64,000 bases of DNA from NCBI GenBank assembly GCA_022648165.1, contig JALCLX010000005.1, forward strand, positions 1 through 64,000, written 5' to 3'. The notes under the pieces are model-generated. The model did no database searches, was not told the DNA's origin, and worked only from the letters and a program-made list of their open reading frames with translations. Position numbers and translations under genes: made by a program. Position 1 is the stretch's first letter, and every line of letters starts with the position of its first letter. The stretch is from Ancrocorticia sp. Lineage in GTDB: Bacteria > Actinomycetota > Actinomycetes > Actinomycetales > Actinomycetaceae. Positions 42,750 through 51,362 of the stretch are shown one piece after another.

Positions 42750-44348
42750 ATGAAACATTATTCTGCTGATCTTGTCGTCATCGGCGGAGGTTCCACTGGG
42801 GTAGGAATCGCACGGGATGCTGCCATGCGCGGGCTTTCGGTAGTACTAGTTGACAAAGGAGATCTTGGTTCGGGAACCACTGGGCGGTTCCACGGTCAGC
42901 TCCACTCCGGAGGCCGATACGTAGTTTCCGATATGGAATCCGCAATTGAATGCGCGCGCGAAAACCACACTCTTCGCCATATCCATTCCGATGCTATCGA
43001 AGACTGCGGTGGCATGTTCACTTTGCTGAGTGGAGACAATCCTGCGTACGCCGATCAATGGATTCAGAAATCCCAGGAGATCGGTTTGCCGTTCCAAGAG
43101 ATCAGCTGCAAAGAGGCGTTTCGCCGAGAACCTCGTCTGAGTCCAACTCTTGCGCGCGCAGCACTTGTCGAAGAAGGCAGTATCGACAGCTGGAAGATGG
43201 TTTGGGGAGCTGTACATTCAGCGCAGGCATATGGCGCCACCGTCCTTCGTTACCACCAGGTGACCGACATGGTCGTCACCGATGGCACCATCAATACAGT
43301 GATATGCCACGATCTACGCCATGACGAGCAGGCGAACATAAGCTGTGCATACGTCGCTAATGCAGCTGGCCCATGGGCAGGGAAAATCGCCGCTCTCGCC
43401 CAGTGTTTTGATGTGGATGTGGTGTGTGGCAGAGGCGTCATGGTAGCCATGAATCACCGTCTCGTCAATACCGTTATCAACCGGTGGGTTTGGCCCGGTG
43501 ACGGCGGCACATTGGTGCCCGCTCATAGTGTGTGTATCATCGGCACCACTGACGTCGTAGATGACGACCCCGATCATCTAGCCATCCCTCGCGTCGAGGT
43601 AGAACAGATGCTCGACTCCGGAGAAGAACTAATACCCGGGTTTAGAAAGGCTCGCGCCTTACGCGCCTGGGCAGGAGCGCGCCCGCTGCTCCACGATAAG
43701 CGCGTAGCTGACGACGACACGCGGCACATGAGCCGCGGCATGAGTATCATTGATCACGAAGACCGTGACGGAATCCAGAACTTTGTGTCAATCATCGGTG
43801 GAAAACTAAGCACTTATCGCCTGATGGCCGAAAAAGTGACCGATATTCTCGCTAAGAAAGCTAACAATCACGCCCTATGCCGTACCGCGTCAGAACCCGT
43901 CCCTGAGGCAAGGGCTGGTTCATACTACGCACTCACCTCGCGGTTCAAGCAACGTGAAATCGAAGGCAAGCGGTCTTCGTCCCACTCTTCTGACGAAGAT
44001 TCACTCGACAACCAGATTATCTGCGAATGCGAACTCGTCACTCGGAAGATGATACTCGACGCACTATCAGAAGATCCTGAAGCAAGTTTCGACGATCTGA
44101 GAAGACGTCTCCGGGTAGGCATGGGGCCATGCCAAGGTGGATTCTGTTCGCAGAGAATCGCAGGGCTCTCGGTAGAAAACGGTTTCTGTAATGCAGCAGA
44201 AGCAACTGCAAGGCTTAGAGATTTCCTTGCAAGACGCTGGAAAGGCGTCATGCCCGTGGCACACGGTCAGCAGGCGCGTGAGATGGCTCTCGACTCGTGG
44301 ATACACGACAATACCCTAGATATACCAGACCTCCTGAAAAACCAATAA
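42750..44348 (+). CDS. GlpA-like FAD polyol-phosphate dehydrogenase with C-terminal [2Fe-2S] domain
   Basis: 532 residues. FAD-binding GGGSTGVGIARDAAMRG and the GSGTTGRFHGQLHSGGRY segment are as in anaerobic glycerol-3-phosphate dehydrogenase subunit A. A C-terminal BFD-type iron-sulfur domain is shown by CECELVTRKM and GPCQGGFC. GlpB and GlpC subunits are absent nearby. Within this cluster it is the candidate for oxidising the phosphorylated polyol (EryB-like role), passing electrons to a quinone or other carrier. Standard glycerol-3-P oxidation is the alternative. Confidence 0.83.
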   Translation: MKHYSADLVVIGGGSTGVGIARDAAMRGLSVVLVDKGDLGSGTTGRFHGQLHSGGRYVVSDMESAIECARENHTLRHIHSDAIEDCGGMFTLLSGDNPAYADQWIQKSQEIGLPFQEISCKEAFRREPRLSPTLARAALVEEGSIDSWKMVWGAVHSAQAYGATVLRYHQVTDMVVTDGTINTVICHDLRHDEQANISCAYVANAAGPWAGKIAALAQCFDVDVVCGRGVMVAMNHRLVNTVINRWVWPGDGGTLVPAHSVCIIGTTDVVDDDPDHLAIPRVEVEQMLDSGEELIPGFRKARALRAWAGARPLLHDKRVADDDTRHMSRGMSIIDHEDRDGIQNFVSIIGGKLSTYRLMAEKVTDILAKKANNHALCRTASEPVPEARAGSYYALTSRFKQREIEGKRSSSHSSDEDSLDNQIICECELVTRKMILDALSEDPEASFDDLRRRLRVGMGPCQGGFCSQRIAGLSVENGFCNAAEATARLRDFLARRWKGVMPVAHGQQAREMALDSWIHDNTLDIPDLLKNQ

Positions 44349-44351
44349 CAC

Positions 44352-44392
44352 CGGACACCTAGGAATCTGACAAGGAGATTAGGGTCCTAACG
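44352..44392. terminator. Possible bidirectional terminator between convergent operons
   Basis: An imperfect inverted repeat (GGACACCTAGGAATCT against GGAGATTAGGGTCC) fills the gap between the GlpA-like gene and the convergent DeoR gene. Confidence 0.35.
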
Positions 44393-44393
44393 C

Positions 44394-45170
44394 TCAGACA
44401 ACTTTGACCACAGGAACAAGTGCACGCAGCATCTCGAGCGTCTCATCGCCCACACTCGCCTCGGTAATTACAACATCTACCTCCGAGAGTGGCAGGAAAC
44501 GATGTAATGCGCGCCGTTGAAACTTGGTGTGATCTACCATCAGGATCTTTGTTCGTGCTGACCGCATCAAAGCCCCTTTCAAGGACGCTACGGTGACATC
44601 GGGATGACAACACATTCCGTCAACGATCGCCGACGTTGACATAACGCAATAATCAGGAGTTAGGCCTTCAATCTGTCGAAGTGTATCGACACCTGCGAAC
44701 GCGTCCGCCCACCGAATGTAGTTCCCGCCGAGCTGAATCAACTCAAGCTCAGAGAACTCAACCACCCTCTCAGCGATGAATCTCGCATACGTAACGACTG
44801 TCATAGGGGCCAAACGTTTCATACCTGGAAAGAGGTGGAGACACGTGGTCGAATCGTCAATCGCCACGGAGCTATTGGGTTCGATGAGCTCCAATGCAGC
44901 CTGCGCAAGCTTTTCTTTGGCTGTCGGTTCGCTAGTCATCCTCACCAGCGCAGAGGCTTCCGCCATAGAGAAGGGAGCTGCAGTCACCCTCCCACGCGAA
45001 CGATGGACTAGACCAGATGCGTTTAGCGAAGCCACATCACGGTATACCGTCATCACCGAGACATCTAGTTGTGATGCGAGCTCCTCAATAGTAACCGAAC
45101 CGGCCTGAGCGACCGCCCCAATAATGGATTGAAGTCGTTGTTCTCGCGATTCTGCTCCCAGTTTTCCCAT
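44394..45170 (-). CDS. DeoR-family transcriptional regulator
   Basis: 258 residues: N-terminal DeoR HTH (REQRLQSIIGAVAQAGSVTIEELASQLDVS; VMTVYRDVASLNASGLV) and a C-terminal sugar-phosphate sensor domain (DDSTTCLHLFPGM; LIQLGGNYIRWADAFAG; MVDHTKFQRRAL). DeoR/GlpR proteins sense polyol or sugar phosphates. A 40-bp near-perfect palindrome lies 5 bp upstream of its start, suggesting autoregulation. It is transcribed in line with the gpsA-like and second kinase genes. Confidence 0.87.
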   Translation of the reverse strand: MGKLGAESREQRLQSIIGAVAQAGSVTIEELASQLDVSVMTVYRDVASLNASGLVHRSRGRVTAAPFSMAEASALVRMTSEPTAKEKLAQAALELIEPNSSVAIDDSTTCLHLFPGMKRLAPMTVVTYARFIAERVVEFSELELIQLGGNYIRWADAFAGVDTLRQIEGLTPDYCVMSTSAIVDGMCCHPDVTVASLKGALMRSARTKILMVDHTKFQRRALHRFLPLSEVDVVITEASVGDETLEMLRALVPVVKVV

Positions 45171-45175
45171 ACGAA

Positions 45176-45215
45176 CATGGTACGCATGCGGACTCGAGTC
45201 TGCATGCGTACCATG
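45176..45215. promoter_or_regulatory. 40-bp near-perfect palindrome before the DeoR gene
   Basis: CATGGTACGCATGC (45176-45189) is mirrored exactly by GCATGCGTACCATG (45202-45215), and the 12-bp centre contains GACTCGAGTC, itself a palindrome. It sits between the gpsA-like stop and the deoR start, so it is either an operator or a cruciform/terminator. Confidence 0.75.
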
Positions 45216-45270
45216 CGCTAGCTAATGTTCATTTGCCGGAACTTGAAACAACTACACTTCAAATGTTTAT

Positions 45271-46317
45271 CTAGCTGTTCAAAGGCCGCACCGCCAAAGC
45301 GACAGCCACCTCCGGGTCTTTGACCGATGCATCGATAATCCCCGCAACAGCAGCTAAGAGCGGCATCTCCCGCGTTACATCAATCCCGTGTTGAGCAACA
45401 AGTTTCATTGCCAAACCAGCTGCTGGATAGCCCTCGACCGTCTGTTCAAGGCGCTCCATTTCCTTGAAGGCGTCTTTCGCGCTTTGGCCTTTGCCGATCC
45501 GGGTGCCATAGACTTTATTTCGTCCGGACAAACCCGTTACTTCTAGGTCTCCCACACCGGCAAGGCCATAAGCGGTCGCTTCTTCAGCACCAAGGCGTTG
45601 GCCCAAGAAAGACATCTCTTTGACAGCCTGCGCGAACGCTGCGGCTTTCAGGTTGTGATGTGGACTACCAGTGGCTTCTCCAAGTCCATCAGCAATGCCT
45701 AGAGCGATAGCGTAGATGTTCTTCATGGGAGCACAGATTTCTACTCCTGTTTCGTCGTCCGTCGCTTTGATCGCGTAATTGTCCGTTGTGGTCATGGCCG
45801 CATAGCGCTTCGCAACGGCCTCATCTTTACATCCAAATATCGTGCATGTGGTCAGCCCAGCAGCACATTCATTGGCTTTGACGGGACCCGCAATTGCAAC
45901 GATAGGTGGCAATGTCACTGCATGTTGAGACGCGATCCTCCGAATAGCATCCGGCAAGAGCTGAATCTTTCCACGTTCATCAGGACTGAATCCCTTAGAT
46001 GTCAACCACATTGCGTCGGCCTTGCTAATGCCACCGAGGGCCAACTCTGTCACCTTCGGTACACCCTGAGAAGCTACGGCCATCACCGCGACATTGACAC
46101 CATCGAGGGCCTCCGCAAGTTGATTCGATCTGTAAAGCTTCACTCCTGGCGCGAGAGGCACGTTTGTCCGGGGATGGGGATGCCCTGCCTCTATCTCATC
46201 AAGCAGGTGATCATCCAACCATGTTCCCCACAGCCGTACGTTCCATCCCGAATCAACGAGTGGCCGGCACAACGCCGATCCCATCGCTCCCGCTCCCAAG
46301 ACCACAATCGTTGCCAT
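45271..46317 (-). CDS. GpsA-family NAD(P)-dependent polyol-phosphate dehydrogenase, divergent paralogue
   Basis: About 348 residues. Rossmann motif VVLGAGAMGSALCRPL, the segment AIAGPVKANECAAG in place of GPSFAxE, and the catalytic-domain region ETGVEICAPMKNIYAIALGIADG with the conserved Lys, plus GLAGVGDLEVTGLSGRNKVYG, show the glycerol-3-phosphate-dehydrogenase fold. The drifted GPSFA and SRN motifs argue for a catabolic paralogue. AAGGAACG precedes the ATG at 46317. It is encoded between a kinase and the DeoR regulator. Confidence 0.8.
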   Translation of the reverse strand: MATIVVLGAGAMGSALCRPLVDSGWNVRLWGTWLDDHLLDEIEAGHPHPRTNVPLAPGVKLYRSNQLAEALDGVNVAVMAVASQGVPKVTELALGGISKADAMWLTSKGFSPDERGKIQLLPDAIRRIASQHAVTLPPIVAIAGPVKANECAAGLTTCTIFGCKDEAVAKRYAAMTTTDNYAIKATDDETGVEICAPMKNIYAIALGIADGLGEATGSPHHNLKAAAFAQAVKEMSFLGQRLGAEEATAYGLAGVGDLEVTGLSGRNKVYGTRIGKGQSAKDAFKEMERLEQTVEGYPAAGLAMKLVAQHGIDVTREMPLLAAVAGIIDASVKDPEVAVALAVRPLNS

Positions 46318-46362
46318 TTCGTTCCTTTCTCTTGTGCGACTTTTCATTCATTCTTCGCACGG

Positions 46363-47925
46363 TTAGCTAGCATCGTGCTTCCGAACAACATCGTCGAGTT
46401 CCGCGAATATCTCCTTCATCTGCGGATAGATCTTTGCCTGAATAGCGCCAATCTCCTTATAACGTTCCCTGAGTCCTTGGTTAGGCTCGACAGTTTCACC
46501 AAAGCGAGCCATCGCTTTCGCTGCACCCGCGACATCGGGAGCCCCGTCTGGAAGTGGTGCACCGTGTGCACCAATCCCCGCCATGGCAAGTACTGCGGCA
46601 CCGAATGCGGAAACCTCATCTACAGAGCAAACAACAAGAGGAACTCCTATGATATCTGCCATTATTTGGCGCCATAGTTCAGAGCGAGTGCCTCCGCCCA
46701 TTATCCGTAGTTCACGGATTCTCTCCCCGCCTGCCTTTTCCAGATAGTCCAGGTTTCTCCGCATTTCAAATCCGATCGACTCCAGGGTTGACCGGTAGAA
46801 ATGTGCACGAGTGTGGGTGCCCCTCCACCCGACGACGACGCCGCGTGCCTTCGCGTCCCAATATGGGGATTGCACTGCATTCCAGTACGGGAGTGTGATG
46901 AGCCCATCACATCCCGGGGCTACATGAGCCGCTTTCTCCGTATCACGAACAACGTCGCAGGATCCCGGGTTATCAGGATCTGCAAACGTATTGCGAACCC
47001 AGTCCGCCAGATAAGATCCAGATGATTGGAGTACCTCCATTACGTAGCTACCCGGAATACCAGAAACGTGAGTTCGGAAGGCTGGATCATACACATAATG
47101 CGAGGATTCGATGCCTGCGTTGACGGCAGTACCCATGTTGAGATACCCGATGCCCGGGTCTACAGCGGCAGCGCCGATGCCCGCGGCCTGGCCATCTCCT
47201 AAACCGGCGATAACCTCTACGGTTGGTATGCGCCATTCAATTGCAAGCTCCGGGCGAAGCACACCCATAGATGTGGCCGGCGGTACCAACCGAGGCATCT
47301 GTTCGCGCCGGACCCCCGCTATCGCGAGCAACTCGTCAGACCAATCCCGCTTCTTGATATCGAACAATCCCAACGAATCCGCCGCAGCTTGCGACGTAAC
47401 CCACTCGCCTGTCAGGTGGAATGCTATTGCCGCGTGAACTTCCGCAACACGGTCGGCCTTCTCAAAGAGCTCCGGGTGATGCTCTTTCACCCACGCCATC
47501 TTATAAATCGCCGGAGTCACGCCCGCAGGTTTGCCTGAGAGCTCATGGAGGTGCGCAGAACCGTAGCGGGCGATCTGGTCAACCGCCCGACCGTCGAGCC
47601 ACAGAATACCGTTAGCTAGTGGTGTTCCATCTTCTCGGAACGGAGCAAAAGACTCCCGTTGATGGGTGATCCCGATCGCTTTGATCCGATCGCGGTCCAC
47701 TTGAGTCAGTTTCGCGACAGCATCCGCAATAGAGTCTCGCGTAGTCTGCCACCACAACGCAGGATCATGCTCGTAAAAATCCATGTGAGGGGTGAGCAGT
47801 GGAATAAGATGCTTTGCCTCCGCCACAACATTGCCGGCGATGTCGACCACGATGGCTTTCGTTGATTGTGTTGACGAATCTATTGCAATAACTAATGGCC
47901 CCTCAACACTGGTCATGTTACCCAT
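46363..47925 (-). CDS. FGGY-family carbohydrate kinase (second kinase of the polyol locus)
   Basis: About 520 residues. FGGY_N AIDSSTQSTKAIVVDIAG, GITHQRESFAPF, LWLDGRAVD, catalytic Asp in GLGDGQAAGIGAAA, and FGGY_C ELRIMGGGTRSELWRQIMADIIGVP. It is nearer to xylulokinase-type than to GlpK-type members. Start 47925 follows AAAGGA; an alternative ATG lies three codons downstream. Substrate could be a ketose or polyol entering the same pathway as the plus-strand genes. Confidence 0.8.
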   Translation of the reverse strand: MGNMTSVEGPLVIAIDSSTQSTKAIVVDIAGNVVAEAKHLIPLLTPHMDFYEHDPALWWQTTRDSIADAVAKLTQVDRDRIKAIGITHQRESFAPFREDGTPLANGILWLDGRAVDQIARYGSAHLHELSGKPAGVTPAIYKMAWVKEHHPELFEKADRVAEVHAAIAFHLTGEWVTSQAAADSLGLFDIKKRDWSDELLAIAGVRREQMPRLVPPATSMGVLRPELAIEWRIPTVEVIAGLGDGQAAGIGAAAVDPGIGYLNMGTAVNAGIESSHYVYDPAFRTHVSGIPGSYVMEVLQSSGSYLADWVRNTFADPDNPGSCDVVRDTEKAAHVAPGCDGLITLPYWNAVQSPYWDAKARGVVVGWRGTHTRAHFYRSTLESIGFEMRRNLDYLEKAGGERIRELRIMGGGTRSELWRQIMADIIGVPLVVCSVDEVSAFGAAVLAMAGIGAHGAPLPDGAPDVAGAAKAMARFGETVEPNQGLRERYKEIGAIQAKIYPQMKEIFAELDDVVRKHDAS

Positions 47926-47987
47926 ATAAGTCCTTTCCGATCTTCTTTGATCGCGACTTTTCGCGCAATTCGAGATTACCACCATTT

Positions 47988-48003
47988 ATGTTGTTTTCAA
48001 CAT
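47988..48003. promoter_or_regulatory. Inverted repeat in the promoter region of the kinase/gpsA-like operon
   Basis: ATGTTG-TTTT-CAACAT lies 63 bp upstream of the kinase ATG, a plausible DeoR- or SorC-type operator. No identical copy was seen before the eryI-like or deoR genes. Confidence 0.4.
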
Positions 48004-48118
48004 CTTATCGGTGAACAATCCCGGTTTTCCCGCAATGCGCGCTGAAACGCTCCAAGTTTTAGCAGAAAAAGGAAAACGCTTTACGAAGTCTCGGTCTCGG
48101 CCGAAGTCATCGAAGAAC

Positions 48119-49171
48119 CTACCTCCACACGCCAGGAAGTTTCGTGCCGCAGTGAGCGCATGTACCCGTTCCGTCTGCGCGCGCATTCACACCGACAACT
48201 TCGGTGACGTACCAGTTGCGTTTGACGGCAACGGCACCGCATCGCGGGCAATAGGTCGATTGGCCGCGTGGATCAGAAATGTTGCCTGTGTATACGAAGT
48301 GTTCCCCGCCGCGCATGGCGATTTCGCGTGCCCGCTTGAGAGTCTCTGGCGGTGTGGGTGGGCGGTCCATCATTCTGAAGTCTGGATGAAAAGCCGAGAA
48401 ATGATGCGGAACATCCGGGCCAAGATGACTCACAATCCATTCGGCCATCGCGGCGATTTCCTCGTCCGAATCGTTGAGTCCGGGGATGAGCAGTGTTGTG
48501 ATCTCCACCCAGCACCCCGAATCCTGCGCAATCTGCAGCGTTGTCAACACCGTAGAAAGCCGCCCGCCCGTCACCTTCCGATAGAAATCCTCCGTAAAAC
48601 CCTTAAGGTCAATATTGGCGGCGTCCATCGATGCGAAGAATTCACGCGCAGGGCTAGGCTCGATATACCCTGCCGTCACTGCTATCGGGTGGATTCCCTT
48701 CGCTCGGCAGGCGCGGGCCGTATCGATCGCATACTCTGCAAAAATCACCGGATCGTTGTAGGTGAACGCCACTGATGCACACGCCGAACTCGCCGCTGCG
48801 CTGGCTATTTCTTCCGGCAAAGCCTCCGCCGCAAGCGAATCCCACTCGCGCGATTTACTGATCTCCCAATTCTGGCAGAACTTGCATCCCAGGTTGCACC
48901 CGGCGGTCCCAAATGACAGCACACGTGAACCAGGTAAAAAATGGTTGAGCGGTTTTTTCTCCACCGGATCGATCGCGAATCCGGAGGACCTCCCATACGT
49001 AGTTAACCGCAGCGCTCCACCCGAGTTCGCCCGAACAAAACAGAAGCCGCGCCGGCCATCGCGCAGCGTGCAGAAGCGCGGACACAGCACACACCGCACC
49101 CGTCCATCCGCGCAACGCTCCCACCACCGCGCCACCCGGCCAGTTGCCACAGATTCAGCAGTTGCGCTCAT
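48119..49171 (-). CDS. amrS: AmmeMemoRadiSam system radical SAM enzyme
   Basis: 350 residues. The radical SAM cluster motif is CNLGCKFCQNWEIS; an upstream Cys set (CVLCPRFCTLRDGRRGFC) and a C-terminal zinc-ribbon-like pair (CPRCG...CAHCG) are also visible. GTAGCNLGCKFCQ is characteristic of the AmrS family, related to pyruvate-formate-lyase activators. It starts 7 bp after the fused amrB-amrA gene. The biochemical product of the system is not established. Confidence 0.9.
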   Translation of the reverse strand: MSATAESVATGRVARWWERCADGRVRCVLCPRFCTLRDGRRGFCFVRANSGGALRLTTYGRSSGFAIDPVEKKPLNHFLPGSRVLSFGTAGCNLGCKFCQNWEISKSREWDSLAAEALPEEIASAAASSACASVAFTYNDPVIFAEYAIDTARACRAKGIHPIAVTAGYIEPSPAREFFASMDAANIDLKGFTEDFYRKVTGGRLSTVLTTLQIAQDSGCWVEITTLLIPGLNDSDEEIAAMAEWIVSHLGPDVPHHFSAFHPDFRMMDRPPTPPETLKRAREIAMRGGEHFVYTGNISDPRGQSTYCPRCGAVAVKRNWYVTEVVGVNARADGTGTCAHCGTKLPGVWR

Positions 49172-49178
49172 GGCACAC

Positions 49179-50600
49179 CTACCTCAGCAAATGCGACGCT
49201 TGTACGCGATACGTCTCTACCTCGATCGCTGGATCCCACCAGTTCGGAGGCAGACCGGCCTTCCGCAGCAACCCGGAAACGAAGTCGTAAGGTTGCGGCA
49301 ACTGGTTCCACACTTGTGGCAAGAACGTTCCCCGATGCGCGCCATACGTCAACACGGCGCCGTCGAACCCCGGCAACAGCCGCCGCTCCACTTCTTCCCG
49401 AGTCAATCCCCGCGTAGGATCCTCCGGTTTCATCGGCCGCGGCTCGGTAAGCACTGACACTTCGATATCGGCCCGTTTCAACTCGGCCTCAGTGAGTTCA
49501 GGGAATCTTGGATCCTCGAATGCTGCCGCCCGGGCGTTCGCCGCAACGTCCTCGCCCAACGGCCGCCGAGCCGCCAGCGAACCAATACAACCGCGAAGGC
49601 GCCCATCCAAGGTGAGCGTCACAAAAGCGGCACCCGGTGCCGCAAAAGCCGCGCTCGCACCGCCATCGGCACCACTAGAACCATTTTCGACGACGGCGGC
49701 GCCGCCCGCGAACGCGCTGGCAATCGATTCGTACGCCAACCGCGGCAAAGTTTGGTCAGGCGGTGAAACTGGTTCGTTCCAACGAAATGCTGCGTACCCC
49801 ACCACGCGGGAATGGTCTCCTGCAGTATCCCCCGAATTGCGCGCATCCAGCAGCTCCGGAGTCAAGCCCCTCGCTGCAGCGAACGCCATCATCCCGGACA
49901 GTGGGAAAGCGCCGCATGCCTGTTCTCCTACAAGTGCTGGGGCACCGGCAAGAATCTGGCGGATAGTTTTCCCGTCAGTGGCCCGTGCGGCATCATATTC
50001 CAGATAATGCGACATGTCTGAGGAAATGAGGATAGCTGTATCCGGCATGTTCCACGCGAGCCGAATCGCCGCAGCTACAACCTCCGGTTCCACCACGCCA
50101 ACCGCGAGTGGCACCACAGTAAAGCCGGGTTTAAGGTACCGCTGCAGGAAAGGCATATGCACTTCCATCGAATGCTCTTCAGCATGGACTCGCGGGGCTG
50201 TCACAACATCGGGTAATGCCGCCAACTTCGCAGTCAATTCACCATCAGTTCGAATACGGCCAAGCGGCGTCTCCTGCCAATCCGCCCCGGTAAGCGCCAT
50301 GCCACGGATACCCACACGGTGCGTCGGCCCCAAGATCAGCACTCTCCGTGTGGCTGGGTCCAATTGACGGTAAGCGTACGCCGCCGTCGCGCCTGAATAC
50401 ACGTATCCCGCGTGTGGTGCAGAAACTGCGCGCGCATACGGGCGATTCGGAACCCGGGAATCTGAAGCGCCATTCCTGGAGGAGCGTGGCAGAACCTCCT
50501 GCGGCACAGCTTCCAGCAATGAATCGACTTGACGCGCTAAATCCCCCGGATCGCCTGGATAAAAGAAGCCTGCAACAGCAGGATGACGAATGGTTTCCAT
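49179..50600 (-). CDS. Fused AmmeMemoRadiSam proteins B (MEMO1) and A (AMMECR1)
   Basis: 473 residues. The N-terminal MEMO domain (residues ~5-265) has the metal-ligand-type motifs SAPHAGYVYSG, EEHSMEVHMPFLQ and SSDMSHYLEYD. The C-terminal AMMECR1 domain (from ~285) has the invariant LRGCIGSLAARRPLGEDVA and ARAAAFEDPRFPEL. In many genomes these are separate genes; here one polypeptide joins them, supporting a stoichiometric complex with AmrS. Confidence 0.9.
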   Translation of the reverse strand: METIRHPAVAGFFYPGDPGDLARQVDSLLEAVPQEVLPRSSRNGASDSRVPNRPYARAVSAPHAGYVYSGATAAYAYRQLDPATRRVLILGPTHRVGIRGMALTGADWQETPLGRIRTDGELTAKLAALPDVVTAPRVHAEEHSMEVHMPFLQRYLKPGFTVVPLAVGVVEPEVVAAAIRLAWNMPDTAILISSDMSHYLEYDAARATDGKTIRQILAGAPALVGEQACGAFPLSGMMAFAAARGLTPELLDARNSGDTAGDHSRVVGYAAFRWNEPVSPPDQTLPRLAYESIASAFAGGAAVVENGSSGADGGASAAFAAPGAAFVTLTLDGRLRGCIGSLAARRPLGEDVAANARAAAFEDPRFPELTEAELKRADIEVSVLTEPRPMKPEDPTRGLTREEVERRLLPGFDGAVLTYGAHRGTFLPQVWNQLPQPYDFVSGLLRKAGLPPNWWDPAIEVETYRVQASHLLR

Positions 50601-50687
50601 AACACTTCACCCATACACCAGATTACGCCGTACAGTGGCCTGCGTCACTCACTGGGTTCTGTCTGGGTTCTATCCGCCACCACCCCA

Positions 50688-50754
50688 CATTCAGCTACGA
50701 ATGTGGGCCGAGGACGCTGTATATGCGCCATCGCGCGAAATACGTAGCTGAATG
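50688..50754. repeat. Dispersed ~68-bp palindromic repeat, copy 1
   Basis: Perfect 12-bp ends: CATTCAGCTACG (50688-50699) and CGTAGCTGAATG (50743-50754). The interior (GGGCCGAGGACGC...) is conserved with the reverse complement of 58018-58085. Located between the AmrBA start and the response-regulator stop. Confidence 0.8.
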
Positions 50755-50762
50755 CACACAAA

Positions 50763-51362
50763 TCACAACCATCCCGCTTCTTCTACTTTGCGCGCAGCTT
50801 CCGCCCGCGTGCGGGCCCGCATTTTCGTCATCGCCGCCGAAAGGTGATTTCGGCAGGTCCCTTGCCCCATGTGCAGCTCGCGGGCAATATCTGCCACCGT
50901 TCCGCCACCGCTCGCCGCTCGAAGCACATCGGCTTCACGCGTCGTCAGAGGATTTGCTCCCACCGCGAAGGATTCCATGGCCAGCGCCGGATCCACCGTG
51001 CGCTCTCCGCGGGCCGCCTTTCGGACGGCGTCCGCAAGTTCCGTCGCTGGCGCATCCTTGACCAGGAACCCCACTGCTCCCGCTTCCATCGCGCGTTGTA
51101 GATAACCCGGACGCCCAAAAGTCGTCACAATGAGCACAGCCACGCGGCTATCACGCAATTCACGCGCTACTTCAATCCCGTTCTTCCCCGGCATCTCAAT
51201 ATCCAGGATCACGACGTCCGGATCCAGATCTCCCACCGCCGCAGGCACCTCGAATCCCGTCCCCACCTGGCCCACAACGGTGAGGTCCTCCTCCAGGTTC
51301 AGCAGGGTCGCGAGTGCCTCGCGTACCATCGCGTGATCGTCGGCCACCAGTATCCGAATCAC
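50763..51362 (-). CDS. NarL/DesR-type response regulator
   Basis: 199 residues: receiver domain with acidic DD pair (LVADDH), phospho-Asp in VILDIEMPGKNG and Lys in FLVKDAP; LuxR-type HTH (LTTREADVLRAASGGGTVADIARELHMGQGTCRNHL, seen in LTTREADVLRAA). Intact, but its cognate kinase gene, overlapping by ATGA, is broken. Confidence 0.88.
   Translation of the reverse strand: MIRILVADDHAMVREALATLLNLEEDLTVVGQVGTGFEVPAAVGDLDPDVVILDIEMPGKNGIEVARELRDSRVAVLIVTTFGRPGYLQRAMEAGAVGFLVKDAPATELADAVRKAARGERTVDPALAMESFAVGANPLTTREADVLRAASGGGTVADIARELHMGQGTCRNHLSAAMTKMRARTRAEAARKVEEAGWL

Noticed and set aside
41153-44348. Reading the kinase/dehydrogenase/facilitator genes as the plain glycerol (glpFKA) operon
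   Set aside because: Kept as the main alternative, but the two tetrulose-type isomerase paralogues upstream and the changed kinase pocket are not explained by glycerol use.
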